This document shows, in pieces, positions 52,199-61,322 of a stretch of 64,000 nucleotides of DNA. The notes below the pieces were generated by a model. The model saw only the letters and a list, made by a program, of their open reading frames with translations. It searched no databases and had not been told where the DNA came from. Both the position numbers and the translations under genes were made by a program. The DNA lies in the NCBI GenBank assembly GCA_002914845.1, contig JXTC01000068.1:1-64000 (forward strand), given 5' to 3'. Numbering within the stretch: position 1 is the first letter of the stretch; every line of letters starts with the position of its first letter. Source of the stretch: Trema orientale. Lineage: Eukaryota > Streptophyta > Magnoliopsida > Rosales > Cannabaceae.

Positions 52199-52230
52199 TG
52201 GGCTTTGTGACATATCCTTGGGCTTGGGCC
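52199..52230 (+). promoter_or_regulatory. Site II cluster of the COX6a promoter
   Basis: Three TGGGCY motifs in the same orientation at 52199-52204, 52219-52224 and 52225-52230, about 160-190 bp upstream of the ATG. Site II elements, bound by TCP factors, are enriched in promoters of plant nuclear genes for mitochondrial respiratory proteins. There is no clear TATA box between them and the start. Confidence 0.65.
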
Positions 52231-52388
52231 ACGGCCTGGGTCAGATTGTCAATCCTCTCAACTTCCACGCCGCCCAACAGTCCTCAATAATGCAAAAAGG
52301 AAAAGAAAATGGGGTTTGATTGCCCCGCGTGCGTCTAAAAGAGACAGATCAGAGGGAGAGAAAGTAAGAAAGAAAGCGTTTCTGAGAT

Positions 52389-52552
52389 ATGGCTATGGCG
52401 ATGGTCCGATCGGGTCTCCTACGAACCGCCTTGCGCGGTGGCTCTCGAGCACCTGCTCCTCCCAAGCGCAACTTCTCCTCCTCTGCTCACCACGACGATG
52501 CTTGTAAACTCTCTTTCTTTAACCCTCTCGGATTCAATTACACTCGATATAT

Positions 52553-52598
<46 letters not shown>

Positions 52599-54495
52599 GC
52601 ACATCTGATTTTGATTTTGATATGTTTCTATTACATCTGATTATCGTGCCATGAGAGTTCACTTCGTTTTCGAGTTGTGGTTCGTTTTAGGTTTTGTGCT
52701 TTTTTTTCTCAGATTTGATTTTGTGCTCGAGGGAATACTAGAATAGATTGAGATTCTAAATTTTAATCTTATTGATGCTTCGTTTGGAATCTTGGATTAG
52801 GTTTCTGAAAGTTTAATTTGATGGGAATGTTAGGGTTTCGGTTTTCATTTGTGTCTAATCGAGATGCAAATTTGTAGTGACATCTATCAATGTTAGTTCT
52901 ATGGTTTTGGTATAAATCTAATTTGGATTACAAAAAGGTCCAATTAGATTGTGAAACTGGGTTGATTTTTAGCCTTTTCTGTTAGCTTTCAGGATTGCAT
53001 CTCTTTCTGTTGCGGCATTGTGTTTTTTTCATTCAATGTTTTCGAAACCCATTGAAGCTTATTATCAATTTTTTTAAATTTTTTTATTTTTTATTTTGCT
53101 ATATGTTTGATTGATTTTGTGCTTCTCTTTTTTCCCATATATATTGTAGACGAGACGGAGAAGTGGGAAAAGATAACGTACGCAGGCATTGCAACGTGCA
53201 CCATTTTAGCAATTTATAACTTATCAAAGGGTCATCCCCACTACGAAGAGCCTCCTGTGAGTTTTCTTCTTTAGCTTTCTGAACTTTCTTGTTGTTCTCT
53301 CCTTGTAAGTTTATATGTTCGTAGAGTTGTCATTTGTGTGTCATTTTGTCAGTAATCACGTATTTAGGTTCCATAATCCCTTTTACTGGTTATACGTTTT
53401 ATTTAATTTATTCAAGGAATAGAATACATAATTTTGACACTTTCAAAAAAAAAAAAAAAAGAGTACATAATTTTGAAATCGGTGCCACTTAATTTGCACT
53501 TTACGTTCTTTATCTCTGTTCCTTTTGCATCTAAAAGTCGTCTATTTTTATTTATGCAGCCGTACCCGTACCTGCACATCCGCAATAAGGAGTTCCCGTG
53601 GGGTATGCTTTTTTTGTCATCATTATAGTCCTGAGCTTATTATATCGTATCCATTTCACAGTTCCCAAATGCGGGAAAAAACATGCACATTGTTTTGTTT
53701 GATAATAGAACACGAAGTTTCTTTATGTCTGCTGTTCATAATTAATGCCATTATACACTTGAAGATTTCAACAATCCACTTATTTTTATTGGTCATATCT
53801 GGAGTTTGTATTCATTCATCTTATCTACAGTGTACATACTTCCACTCAGTTTCTGTATTTGCCTGTTTGGCATGATATTGTTGGATTTCAGTGTAGTGTT
53901 GTTGTTTCTAAATTAACTTTTTGGTATTTATTAACAGTAACTGAAGTGACAGACATTATATCAATAGATTAGTAGGTGATGGACACATCCAGCTGAAAGA
54001 TATATTATTGTGGTGTCAAAAAAGGACCAATCTAGTGCCTTGTGGTATTATTGTGGAAAACAATTTTGCCCAAAATGAGTGATTCTGTTTTAAATGCCAA
54101 AATATCGTTTAGATCCACGAATGCATGGTTTTGTGCTATAGTCAGAGTCAGATTACTCGGTTGAATAGAAGCTTCTAACATGGATTACATCTTTAAGTTC
54201 AATTAGATAGTTGATAACTATTTGTAGAACGTTTCTGCATCAGTGTGCGTGTTAAACCAGCATATCCAGTTCACTAACTGTTATTGCCGAAGAAGCATAA
54301 CCTCTCAAAACTTTTCCTATGATTTGAGCCAATTTTGATAGTTTTTATTTCTTTCTTCAGCTGATAAGGATCTCTTTACTTTTATTTGTAGGAAAGATTG
54401 AACGTCATTGCTATGTACCATTTCTATATTGATTTGGCTTTCCTTATTGTGCAGGTCCGGATGGCCTTTTTGAGGCCAAGCATCATCATCACTAG
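52389..54495 (+). CDS. COX6A: Cytochrome c oxidase subunit 6a, mitochondrial
   Basis: A small subunit of respiratory complex IV in the inner mitochondrial membrane. Four exons with GT/AG borders: 52389-52503, 53150-53256, 53560-53602 and 54455-54495, joining to 101 aa, the normal plant length. Residues 1-31 are a basic, Ser/Ala-rich presequence (MAMAMVRSGLLRTALRGG). They are followed by KRNFSSSAHHDDA, one membrane helix at about 48-65 (YAGIATCTILAIYNL) and the family signature HIRNKEFPWGPDGLFE. The tail is HHHH, where relatives end with a few varied basic residues. Intron 1 carries a (TA)n microsatellite at about 52563-52598. The third exon is only 43 nt, and the frame is kept across all junctions. 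Regulation is probably by the site II cluster upstream. Confidence 0.92.
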
Positions 54496-56091
54496 AGTAG
54501 TTTTTGGTCCATTTTGAAAGGGATACCATGTGGAATAAGTCTTTGTTCACATTGTTCTTGTCAGAAAGATTGGTTTACTTTATTGCAAATTTCTTTGGAT
54601 ATTAAATACTTGCTCTATAATCTTGTGGTTCTGGATTAGAGCCTGTACGTGGCAAGTGGTGCAATCTCTTTTTTTTTTTTTTTTCAATTATATTCCTGTC
54701 AAGGATTCATAAGATGAAGTGATGAACTCTCGGATTGCTGTTCTTCATGTTCCTTCGTTTTAATGTTTTTGGTAATGTGTTTGTATTGGAGCTAATGACT
54801 GTAAATTATCATAAAAGCCGTAACATTAAGTGACATAAAGAGTCTAGACTATTTTGCAGCTGATTTTTACTGAAAGTAGATTCAAGAATTAGTAAGGAAC
54901 AGCTTTTCACCTACTAAAACTGGAACTTATACCGAGTTTCTTTGCTAGAGTAAAAAATGTGTGATAATGCTATGTTTGGTAAGAGAGGAAAGGGAGGTTG
55001 TTTGGTAGGAGTGAAAGGGAAGAAAAGAGAGGATGGAAGGTGAAAAAAAATTGGAGGGATCACAAAAATTTCTCCCCAAAATTAGAGTAGGGGGAGACTT
55101 GTTTAGTTATTGGAGAATCAAATTTAATGAACTATACACTAATTTTAAGAGAAAAATAGAGGGTAGGTATTAGGATAATCATTCTAAAATAAATTAATTT
55201 TGTTTTCTTTTTACATGTCGTAGAATTATCATGCACATTTTCTTTTTTTCCTATGTTTTTCTTTCCTCACATTTTTTGTCCTCATGACGAAGTATAGACT
55301 TTAAAAAATGAATAGAAGTTAAAAGGAAAATGTGCACTATAGTTTACACTTATCTCACCGTTTGACATAGTGGAATCCACAAGTCAAACGGTAAAACTAG
55401 AGAGTGTAATAATGCATTTGACATTCCTCAAGTTAAAAAGAGATGAGCTTTTGCTGTCTTGTGATTATGTTGCGCATCTGAGTATTTACAACGCAATCCT
55501 CTAGTTTGCGAGACGATATCAAGGTTCTTGGCTCATTTTCCTATTTGGTCTGAAATCTATTCCACAATGATGCGTCTTGACCAATTCTCACCAGCTACTG
55601 TCAGCCATTTCCCAACTCGTTAAGGTTTGAATGTCACTTTGCTCTCTCTCTTTTGGCTGCTTAAGTATCTGTTTTAGTAGTCTTTTATTTATGTTATGAA
55701 TCAATACTTATTTCTGTTGTGTTTTGTGGCACATTTGCTCCTCAACTTATCAAGAATAGACAAAGTGGTCCCTGAACAACATTTTTGTGAATCAGATTCG
55801 TAAATTTACAAATATTACGATTAAAAGCAGTAATTACAGATACAATTCCATCGAATTTTCGCAAGCACAGTACTTTTTGAGGCTGCAAACCCACAACGCA
55901 TTTAGGAACTATATTGCCGATTCACGACAAACCCAGATAGTCTCGGTCATTAATAGTGGGGGATTAATCACCAATTTTTGTAAATTCAGCAACTTTAGAA
56001 TGTATTTTCTTGCAAAAGCGCTTTTTTCAATCGCCAATGCAGGAACTTTAGATTGTATTTTCTTGCAAAGGCGCTGTCTCTCTCTCTCTCT

Positions 56092-56122
<31 letters not shown>

Positions 56123-56541
56123 GTGGAAGTGAAATATTGCAATCATCTATAAATTGGAAAAGGTAGATAAATGTAAATGAAAATTAAAATTTTGAGTTCT
56201 TCCGTTGTAGGTAAGTAGCAAAACTTGTGGTACTTTGCGCTGGCCATTAAAATGAAAGTAACACTTTGCCTCCAATGAGTACAAACTTTTGCCAAACAAC
56301 CAAAACTTAAAGAAGTGAAAACCAATTCAGATATATATTATCAAAACTTAGATCTTACAATCATCAATATTATCTCTGCAGAGCTAAACATACATATCTG
56401 GTTTGAACACCATTCCGTCTATAGGGACACAACAATTAAATAACCATCACGAATTTACCTGATGAGTTGGGGTAGTAAATAAACAGGATGAAGACAAAAA
56501 TGAAAAGGAAGTATTAGGAACGCTAAACATCTTATAAGAAG
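54496..56541. other. 3' flanks of two convergent genes with MITE remnants
   Basis: The COX6a 3' region is followed by a truncated Tourist-like copy at 54968-55216 (starts TGCTATGTTTGGTAAGAGAGG after a TAA; the right end is missing) and by a 'GTATTTAGCACT'-type relic near 55310-55440. A long T tract at about 56094-56122 follows a (CT)n. The ORF at 55787-56152 is probably spurious. Confidence 0.45.
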
Positions 56542-58581
56542 TTACTCTGCAGCTGTTTCTCCACTGTTATTAACTTCAGTAATGCTCTCTGGTAGAGTTC
56601 CCAAGTCGGTCCGAGCATCTTTCTCTTCTTGAGAAACTGAAGAATCTGAAGAATTTACTGGCTGTTCATCTTGGCCAGTGTTGCTGTTGTCATTTGCGTT
56701 TGAGGTTTCTTCATTCTCCTTCTGGCCATCAGTTTGTTCTCCTTGGCTTGCTCCTTCGTTGACATTTGTGTTGCTTTGGTCTCCATTCTCATTTGCTTTT
56801 TGATTGGAATCAGCATTGTGGTTTGCGTTTGAGGATTCCTCTTTGTTTTGGGAGACAGTAGAATCAGAAGTATCAGCAGATTCTTTTTTGTCTGTACTCG
56901 AATTATCATTTGTGTTCTGCTGAACATCATTCTTGCTCTCATTCTGGCCTGCATCAGCTTCCTTATCTGAACTATCATTTGTGTTCTGCTGTATGTCGTA
57001 CTTCTTCTCATTCTGCCCTGCAGCAGCATTGTATTCTTTGTTCGAGGATCCATCTTTCTCATGCTGAAATGAAGAACCAGAAGAATCAACTTGTTCCTTT
57101 TGTCCTCTATCATTCTCATCAGTCTTCAGTGTCCCCAAATTTTCTGGTATCCCCTCTTGTGTTCCAGAGCTGCTTTCAGATTGTTGGTTTTGAATAACAA
57201 TTTTTTCACTCGTGGTTGACTGTTGAGAAGTTCCAGAAGTATCTGTGAACTCGCCTTTAGCATCATTTTCATTCTCTGTTGTTGAGGTATGTGTTTCCCC
57301 AGAATCATGTTTCTCATTGCTAGCAGGTTCTGAGTTTTCAGTTTTCTCCAGTAAAACAGTTTGTTGGATAGACTCATCCCCTGTAGTGTTAGTATTCACT
57401 ACTTTCTCACCTGGATTTTGAGTTGTATCTGTCCCATCCTGCAGCAAGGAACCATGATTTTCTTCACTGTTAGTATCCACCTGCTGCTTCTCATATGAAG
57501 CTACTGTTGTATCGTGATAGGATCCATTTCCAGTGTCAGCATGATCACTCTCATTTCTACCCTCTTCCGTGGCCGATTTAGCGTTAGTGTCATTGCTTTC
57601 GGTCTTTTCAGTTTCAGAGACATTTGAACCTGAGTCGTTTTGGTTGCCATCAACTCCATTGCCCGTATCATTCTCCTTCTCAACCTCTTGGTTCTCTTTC
57701 TTTTCAAACTGCTTTACCTCTTCAGAGTCTTCTGGACCTCGTTGCTCAATTTCAGTTGTTGTACTCTGAGTTTCATGAACTACAGCACTGGAAGCGTCAT
57801 CCCCCTTGTAATGTTCTTCTCTTGCCTCATTACTTTTATCACCTCCATCCTGAACCTGATCATCATTTGAAACCTTATCCTCAATCTTCCTTCCATTCTC
57901 TTCTGTCTGCTTACTTTCTTCACTAACTTCTTTATTATCCTCTCTCGGACCTTCCTTTATGTTTTCTTTCTCTTCAATTTTGTCTTCTTTACTCTCTTCA
58001 TTCTCTTTGGTCTCCTCAGTCGTGTTATCTTCACTTTCCCTGTTCTCACTTTGCTTCTCATTGCTTTCTCCACCTTCATTATTTTCAATTTCACTCTTCT
58101 TACCCTCTTCATTTTCCTTCTCTTTTCCTTCTTCACTCTCGTTCTCTTCATTGGCAGTTTCTTTTTGCTCTTCTATCTCATTCTGGGTATCTACCGAATC
58201 ACCTTGATGCTCAGTTCCCTCTTGGGTTTTATCTTGATCATTTTCATGTACCTCATCATCACCACCTCCTTTTCCTTCATTTTCATTCTCTTCAGGCTTG
58301 CTTTCCTCCTCTTCATTCCTGTTTTCTTCTTCATCATCCTCCTTGTGCCTTACATCTCGAACAACACTTTCCTCCACTTGAGGATTGGGGTCTTTTCTCC
58401 CCAGCTTTAAAATTTCATTCCCTGTCCTTGTGTTTACATTGAGTTGTGTTCTCTTGCTGTTGGACTGCTTCAATTGGTAGACTAGCCAAACGCATACACC
58501 CAGGAGGAGAAGAAGTTGAACAGCATGCTTCACCTTGACACCTTTGGATCTCTGGTTCCGGCGAGGGGATTGCTTGAACAT
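56542..58581 (-). CDS. Acidic, low-complexity single-pass membrane protein, unknown function
   Basis: One coding exon, 679 aa. The N-terminus is basic (MFKQSPRRNQRSKGVKVKH) and leads into one hydrophobic segment at about residues 20-36 (AVQLLLLLGVCVWLVYQL). This gives a predicted type II signal anchor, consistent with the endomembrane/Golgi system. The remaining 640 residues are dominated by Glu, Asn, Asp, Ser, Thr, Gln and Lys, with near-repeats around QQNTNDSSDKEADAGQNE and QQNTNDNSSTDKKESADT. There is almost no hydrophobic core and no catalytic domain. Similar plant proteins are often auto-named after low-complexity look-alikes; I would not transfer any function. A 5'-UTR intron is visible on the minus strand: donor ACAG/GTATAA at 59256, acceptor ATGCAG at 58626, 631 bp. 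The frame is open for 680 codons despite biased composition, which supports a real gene. Confidence 0.8.
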   Translation of the reverse strand: MFKQSPRRNQRSKGVKVKHAVQLLLLLGVCVWLVYQLKQSNSKRTQLNVNTRTGNEILKLGRKDPNPQVEESVVRDVRHKEDDEEENRNEEEESKPEENENEGKGGGDDEVHENDQDKTQEGTEHQGDSVDTQNEIEEQKETANEENESEEGKEKENEEGKKSEIENNEGGESNEKQSENRESEDNTTEETKENEESKEDKIEEKENIKEGPREDNKEVSEESKQTEENGRKIEDKVSNDDQVQDGGDKSNEAREEHYKGDDASSAVVHETQSTTTEIEQRGPEDSEEVKQFEKKENQEVEKENDTGNGVDGNQNDSGSNVSETEKTESNDTNAKSATEEGRNESDHADTGNGSYHDTTVASYEKQQVDTNSEENHGSLLQDGTDTTQNPGEKVVNTNTTGDESIQQTVLLEKTENSEPASNEKHDSGETHTSTTENENDAKGEFTDTSGTSQQSTTSEKIVIQNQQSESSSGTQEGIPENLGTLKTDENDRGQKEQVDSSGSSFQHEKDGSSNKEYNAAAGQNEKKYDIQQNTNDSSDKEADAGQNESKNDVQQNTNDNSSTDKKESADTSDSTVSQNKEESSNANHNADSNQKANENGDQSNTNVNEGASQGEQTDGQKENEETSNANDNSNTGQDEQPVNSSDSSVSQEEKDARTDLGTLPESITEVNNSGETAAE

Positions 58582-59515
58582 GATGAACCTGTCGCAGACT
58601 CAACTTATATGTTTCTTTTGAACACCTGCATTACAGATCAACTCCTATCAAGGCCTCAAATCAGGTTCAAACACAGAAAAACTAGATGAATGCTTTCTAA
58701 ACATAAGAAGAAAAATAAGAAACAATGTGTAATTTGATCTACTGAATTGAGTCTCAGAAAAGGGAAAGAAAAAAAAAAAGATCCAACTCTCAATAGTTTC
58801 ATTCGACAAAATAAATTTTCACCCTAGGTAAAACAAAATCAATCATGTAAAACACTGGATTCACCCCCACATGAAAAGTAAAAATAACCGTGCAATTTCA
58901 GACCAAAAACCAGACTGAATAAGAAATCATCTGTGGTACTGTACTCCATTTACTCAGGAGAACCCAAATCAAATTCTCTGCTACACTCATTTCTCAGACT
59001 CTAAAATGCCACCTATTCCCACTTAGCTAAAACTCATATTTGCCTTTCAAGAGGCACCCAATTGGAATTAATCAATGAAAATTATGTAATAAGATAAACA
59101 GACATGAATAAGCAAAGTAGATTTTCAATGGCAGGGACGGATCACAAACAGATCTGAACAAGCATCCACACCAAACCATTAAAAATTCTGGTTGACACGT
59201 TAAGATATTCCATCAGAGAAAGTAGAAAGAACAAAATGGCCAAGAAAAGTTTATACCTGTAAAAATTGGAGCCCCCCTCAGATACTTCAATGCCAAAAGG
59301 TTTTAACTTTTTCTTGGTGTCGGTGGTTAAACAACCAAAGAACCAATAAGAAATGGTACAATTATAATGCCTGAAAATAGCACTGTGACTCTTTAAAAGT
59401 CTCTAGCAATGAAACTTAAATGGGTAACATGAGAGATCAAATTGTGGGTTTGTCTGAAACGGTTGGATCTGAAATCTGGAAAATACACAATATAAACCGA
59501 AACAAAAGGATGACA

Positions 59516-59557
<42 letters not shown>

Positions 59558-59600
59558 AGTGTCAGCAAAGTTTACTAAAAGCTCTCTCGCTGTGCATTCC
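58582..59600 (-). promoter_or_regulatory. 5' UTR, leader intron and promoter of the acidic membrane-protein gene
   Basis: The leader is interrupted by an intron at 58626-59256. Upstream, a (GA)n tract at about 59519-59555 reads as (CT)n in the transcript direction. A TTAAATAG stretch on the minus strand near 59606-59616 is a weak TATA candidate. This promoter faces away from the NFS1 gene. Confidence 0.5.
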
Positions 59601-59945
59601 TGTGATCTATTTAAGACAAGTAAGAGAGTTTATTGAAATTGAAGTGTGACTAGGCTTTATTATTAGATTGATACGATGTCGTTTTTAACGTTGGACTTTT
59701 TAACTGAAAGGCTATAATCATGTGAGACCAGATTGAAAGTTAGAAAGCCTCAAAGGTCACTCACATCAACATTTTCATGGCTTCTAAAGCGCCACGTGTC
59801 TCCTCAAGATTCCCCCGCCTTGGCTTAAGTCCCAAGTCGGTGACTCTCAGCCGTACTCTATTTTCCCCATAATCGTCTTCTTCCTTAATCAAGAGCTACG
59901 CAACTACTAGTGTCTCTAAAACCCTAAAAGAGCTAAGACCCAGTA
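59601..59945. promoter_or_regulatory. Shared divergent promoter interval
   Basis: About 345 bp separate the presumed 5' end of the minus-strand gene from the NFS1 start codon. It contains a G-box-like GCCACGTGTC near 59791. AACCCTAA-like sequence (AAAACCCTAAAAG) lies at about 59919-59931 in the NFS1 leader. Confidence 0.45.
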
Positions 59946-61322
59946 ATGGCTTCGAAGCTAATTGCTTCAAATCTCCGCCAAACCCTGAAGAGAACCGCCT
60001 CGGTCTTCTCTCCTGTACGGTCCAATTCCACCGCGGCGGCGGCCACCGTTGCTTCTCCGGCGGAAACCTTTGAGGACCCAAATGGGGTCACAATGAAAGG
60101 GGTGAGAATCGCCGGGAGACCGCTCTATCTGGATATGCAGGCCACGTCGCCGGTCGACCCTAGGGTTCTCGACGCCATGTTGCCCTTTTATGTGACCCAG
60201 TACGGAAACCCTCACTCCCGGACCCACATGTACGGGTGGGAGGCGGACCAGGCGGTGGAGACCGCGCGCGCCCAGGTGGCCGATCTCATCGGCGCGTCGC
60301 CGAAGGAGATCGTCTTCACCTCCGGCGCCACCGAGTGCAACAACATCTCCGTCAAGGGCGTCATGCACTTCTACAAGGAGAAGAAGCGCCACGTGATCAC
60401 CACCCAGACCGAGCACAAGTGCGTCCTCGACTCCTGTCGCCATCTCCAGCAAGAGGGTTTCGAGATCACGTACCTCCCGGTCGGCTCCGATGGCCTCGTG
60501 GACCTCGAGAAGCTCCGGTCTTCGATTCGGCCCGCTACGGGCCTGGTTTCGATCATGGCGGTCAACAACGAGATCGGCGTGATTCAGCCGATGGAGGAAA
60601 TCGGCAAAATCTGTAAGGAATTCAATATCCCTTTTCATACTGATGCTGCTCAGGCTTTAGGCAAAATTCCCATTAATGTTGATAAGTGGAATGTGAGTTT
60701 GATGTCTCTTAGTGGGCATAAGGTTTACGGACCCAAAGGGGTCGGGGCTTTGTATTTGAGACGGCGGCCGAGGATCAGGGTCGAGCCGCAAATGAACGGT
60801 GGTGGGCAGGAGAGGGGGATTCGAAGCGGCACCGTTCCGACCCCTTTGGTTGTTGGGATGGGGGCCGCTTGTGAGCTTGCTAAGAAGGAGATGGAGTATG
60901 ATGAGAAGAGAATTACTGCTTTACAGGACCGATTGCTTAATGGGATTAGAGCGAAACTTGAAGGGGTTGTGGTGAACGGGAGTATGGAGAGGCGGTATGC
61001 GGGGAATTTGAACTTGTCGTTTGCTTATGTTGAAGGGGAGAGCTTGCTTATGGGGTTGAAGGAGGTGGCTGTTTCGAGTGGGAGTGCTTGTACGAGTGCG
61101 AGTTTGGAGCCGTCGTATGTATTGAGAGCTTTGGGTGTGGACGAAGATATGGCTCATACTTCCATTAGATTTGGAATTGGAAGATTTACGACAGAGGCAG
61201 AGGTTGATCATGCGATAGAGCTTACGGTAAACCAGGTGGAGAAGTTGAGAGAAATGAGTCCGCTTTATGAAATGGTTAAGGAAGGGATCAACATCAAGGA
61301 GATTCAATGGACGCAGCACTAA
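59946..61322 (+). CDS. NFS1: Cysteine desulfurase NFS1, mitochondrial
   Basis: PLP enzyme that takes sulfur from cysteine, yielding alanine and a protein persulfide, for Fe-S cluster assembly on ISCU in the mitochondrial matrix with ISD11 and frataxin. A single exon encodes 458 aa; Arabidopsis NFS1 is about 453. Residues 1-45 are a Ser/Arg/Ala-rich presequence. Class V aminotransferase landmarks follow: [12 protein letters not shown] with His157, DAAQ (Asp233, Gln236), [10 protein letters not shown] with the PLP lysine Lys259, [12 protein letters not shown], and the sulfur-carrying Cys382 in [15 protein letters not shown]. The C-terminus ends [17 protein letters not shown] plus TQH, as in eukaryotic NFS1. 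All key residues are present. The first 660 bp are GC-rich, the rest distinctly less so. The antisense ORF of 223 aa over the GC-rich half is a by-product. The plastid enzyme NFS2 (SufS type) is excluded by the sequence around the cysteine. Confidence 0.97.
   Translation: MASKLIASNLRQTLKRTASVFSPVRSNSTAAAATVASPAETFEDPNGVTMKGVRIAGRPLYLDMQATSPVDPRVLDAMLPFYVTQYGNPHSRTHMYGWEADQAVETARAQVADLIGASPKEIVFTSGATECNNISVKGVMHFYKEKKRHVITTQTEHKCVLDSCRHLQQEGFEITYLPVGSDGLVDLEKLRSSIRPATGLVSIMAVNNEIGVIQPMEEIGKICKEFNIPFHTDAAQALGKIPINVDKWNVSLMSLSGHKVYGPKGVGALYLRRRPRIRVEPQMNGGGQERGIRSGTVPTPLVVGMGAACELAKKEMEYDEKRITALQDRLLNGIRAKLEGVVVNGSMERRYAGNLNLSFAYVEGESLLMGLKEVAVSSGSACTSASLEPSYVLRALGVDEDMAHTSIRFGIGRFTTEAEVDHAIELTVNQVEKLREMSPLYEMVKEGINIKEIQWTQH

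Noticed and set aside
53434..53875. ORFs of 64 and 116 aa within the COX6a locus
   Set aside because: They run through introns 2 and 3; spliced exons give the complete conserved COX6a protein.
57501..58410. Several plus- and minus-strand ORFs over the acidic membrane-protein gene
   Set aside because: They are alternate frames of GAA/GAG/AAC-rich coding sequence.
59967..60638. 223-aa minus-strand ORF
   Set aside because: Antisense of the GC-rich half of NFS1, with low-complexity Arg/Asp/Gly/Leu composition.
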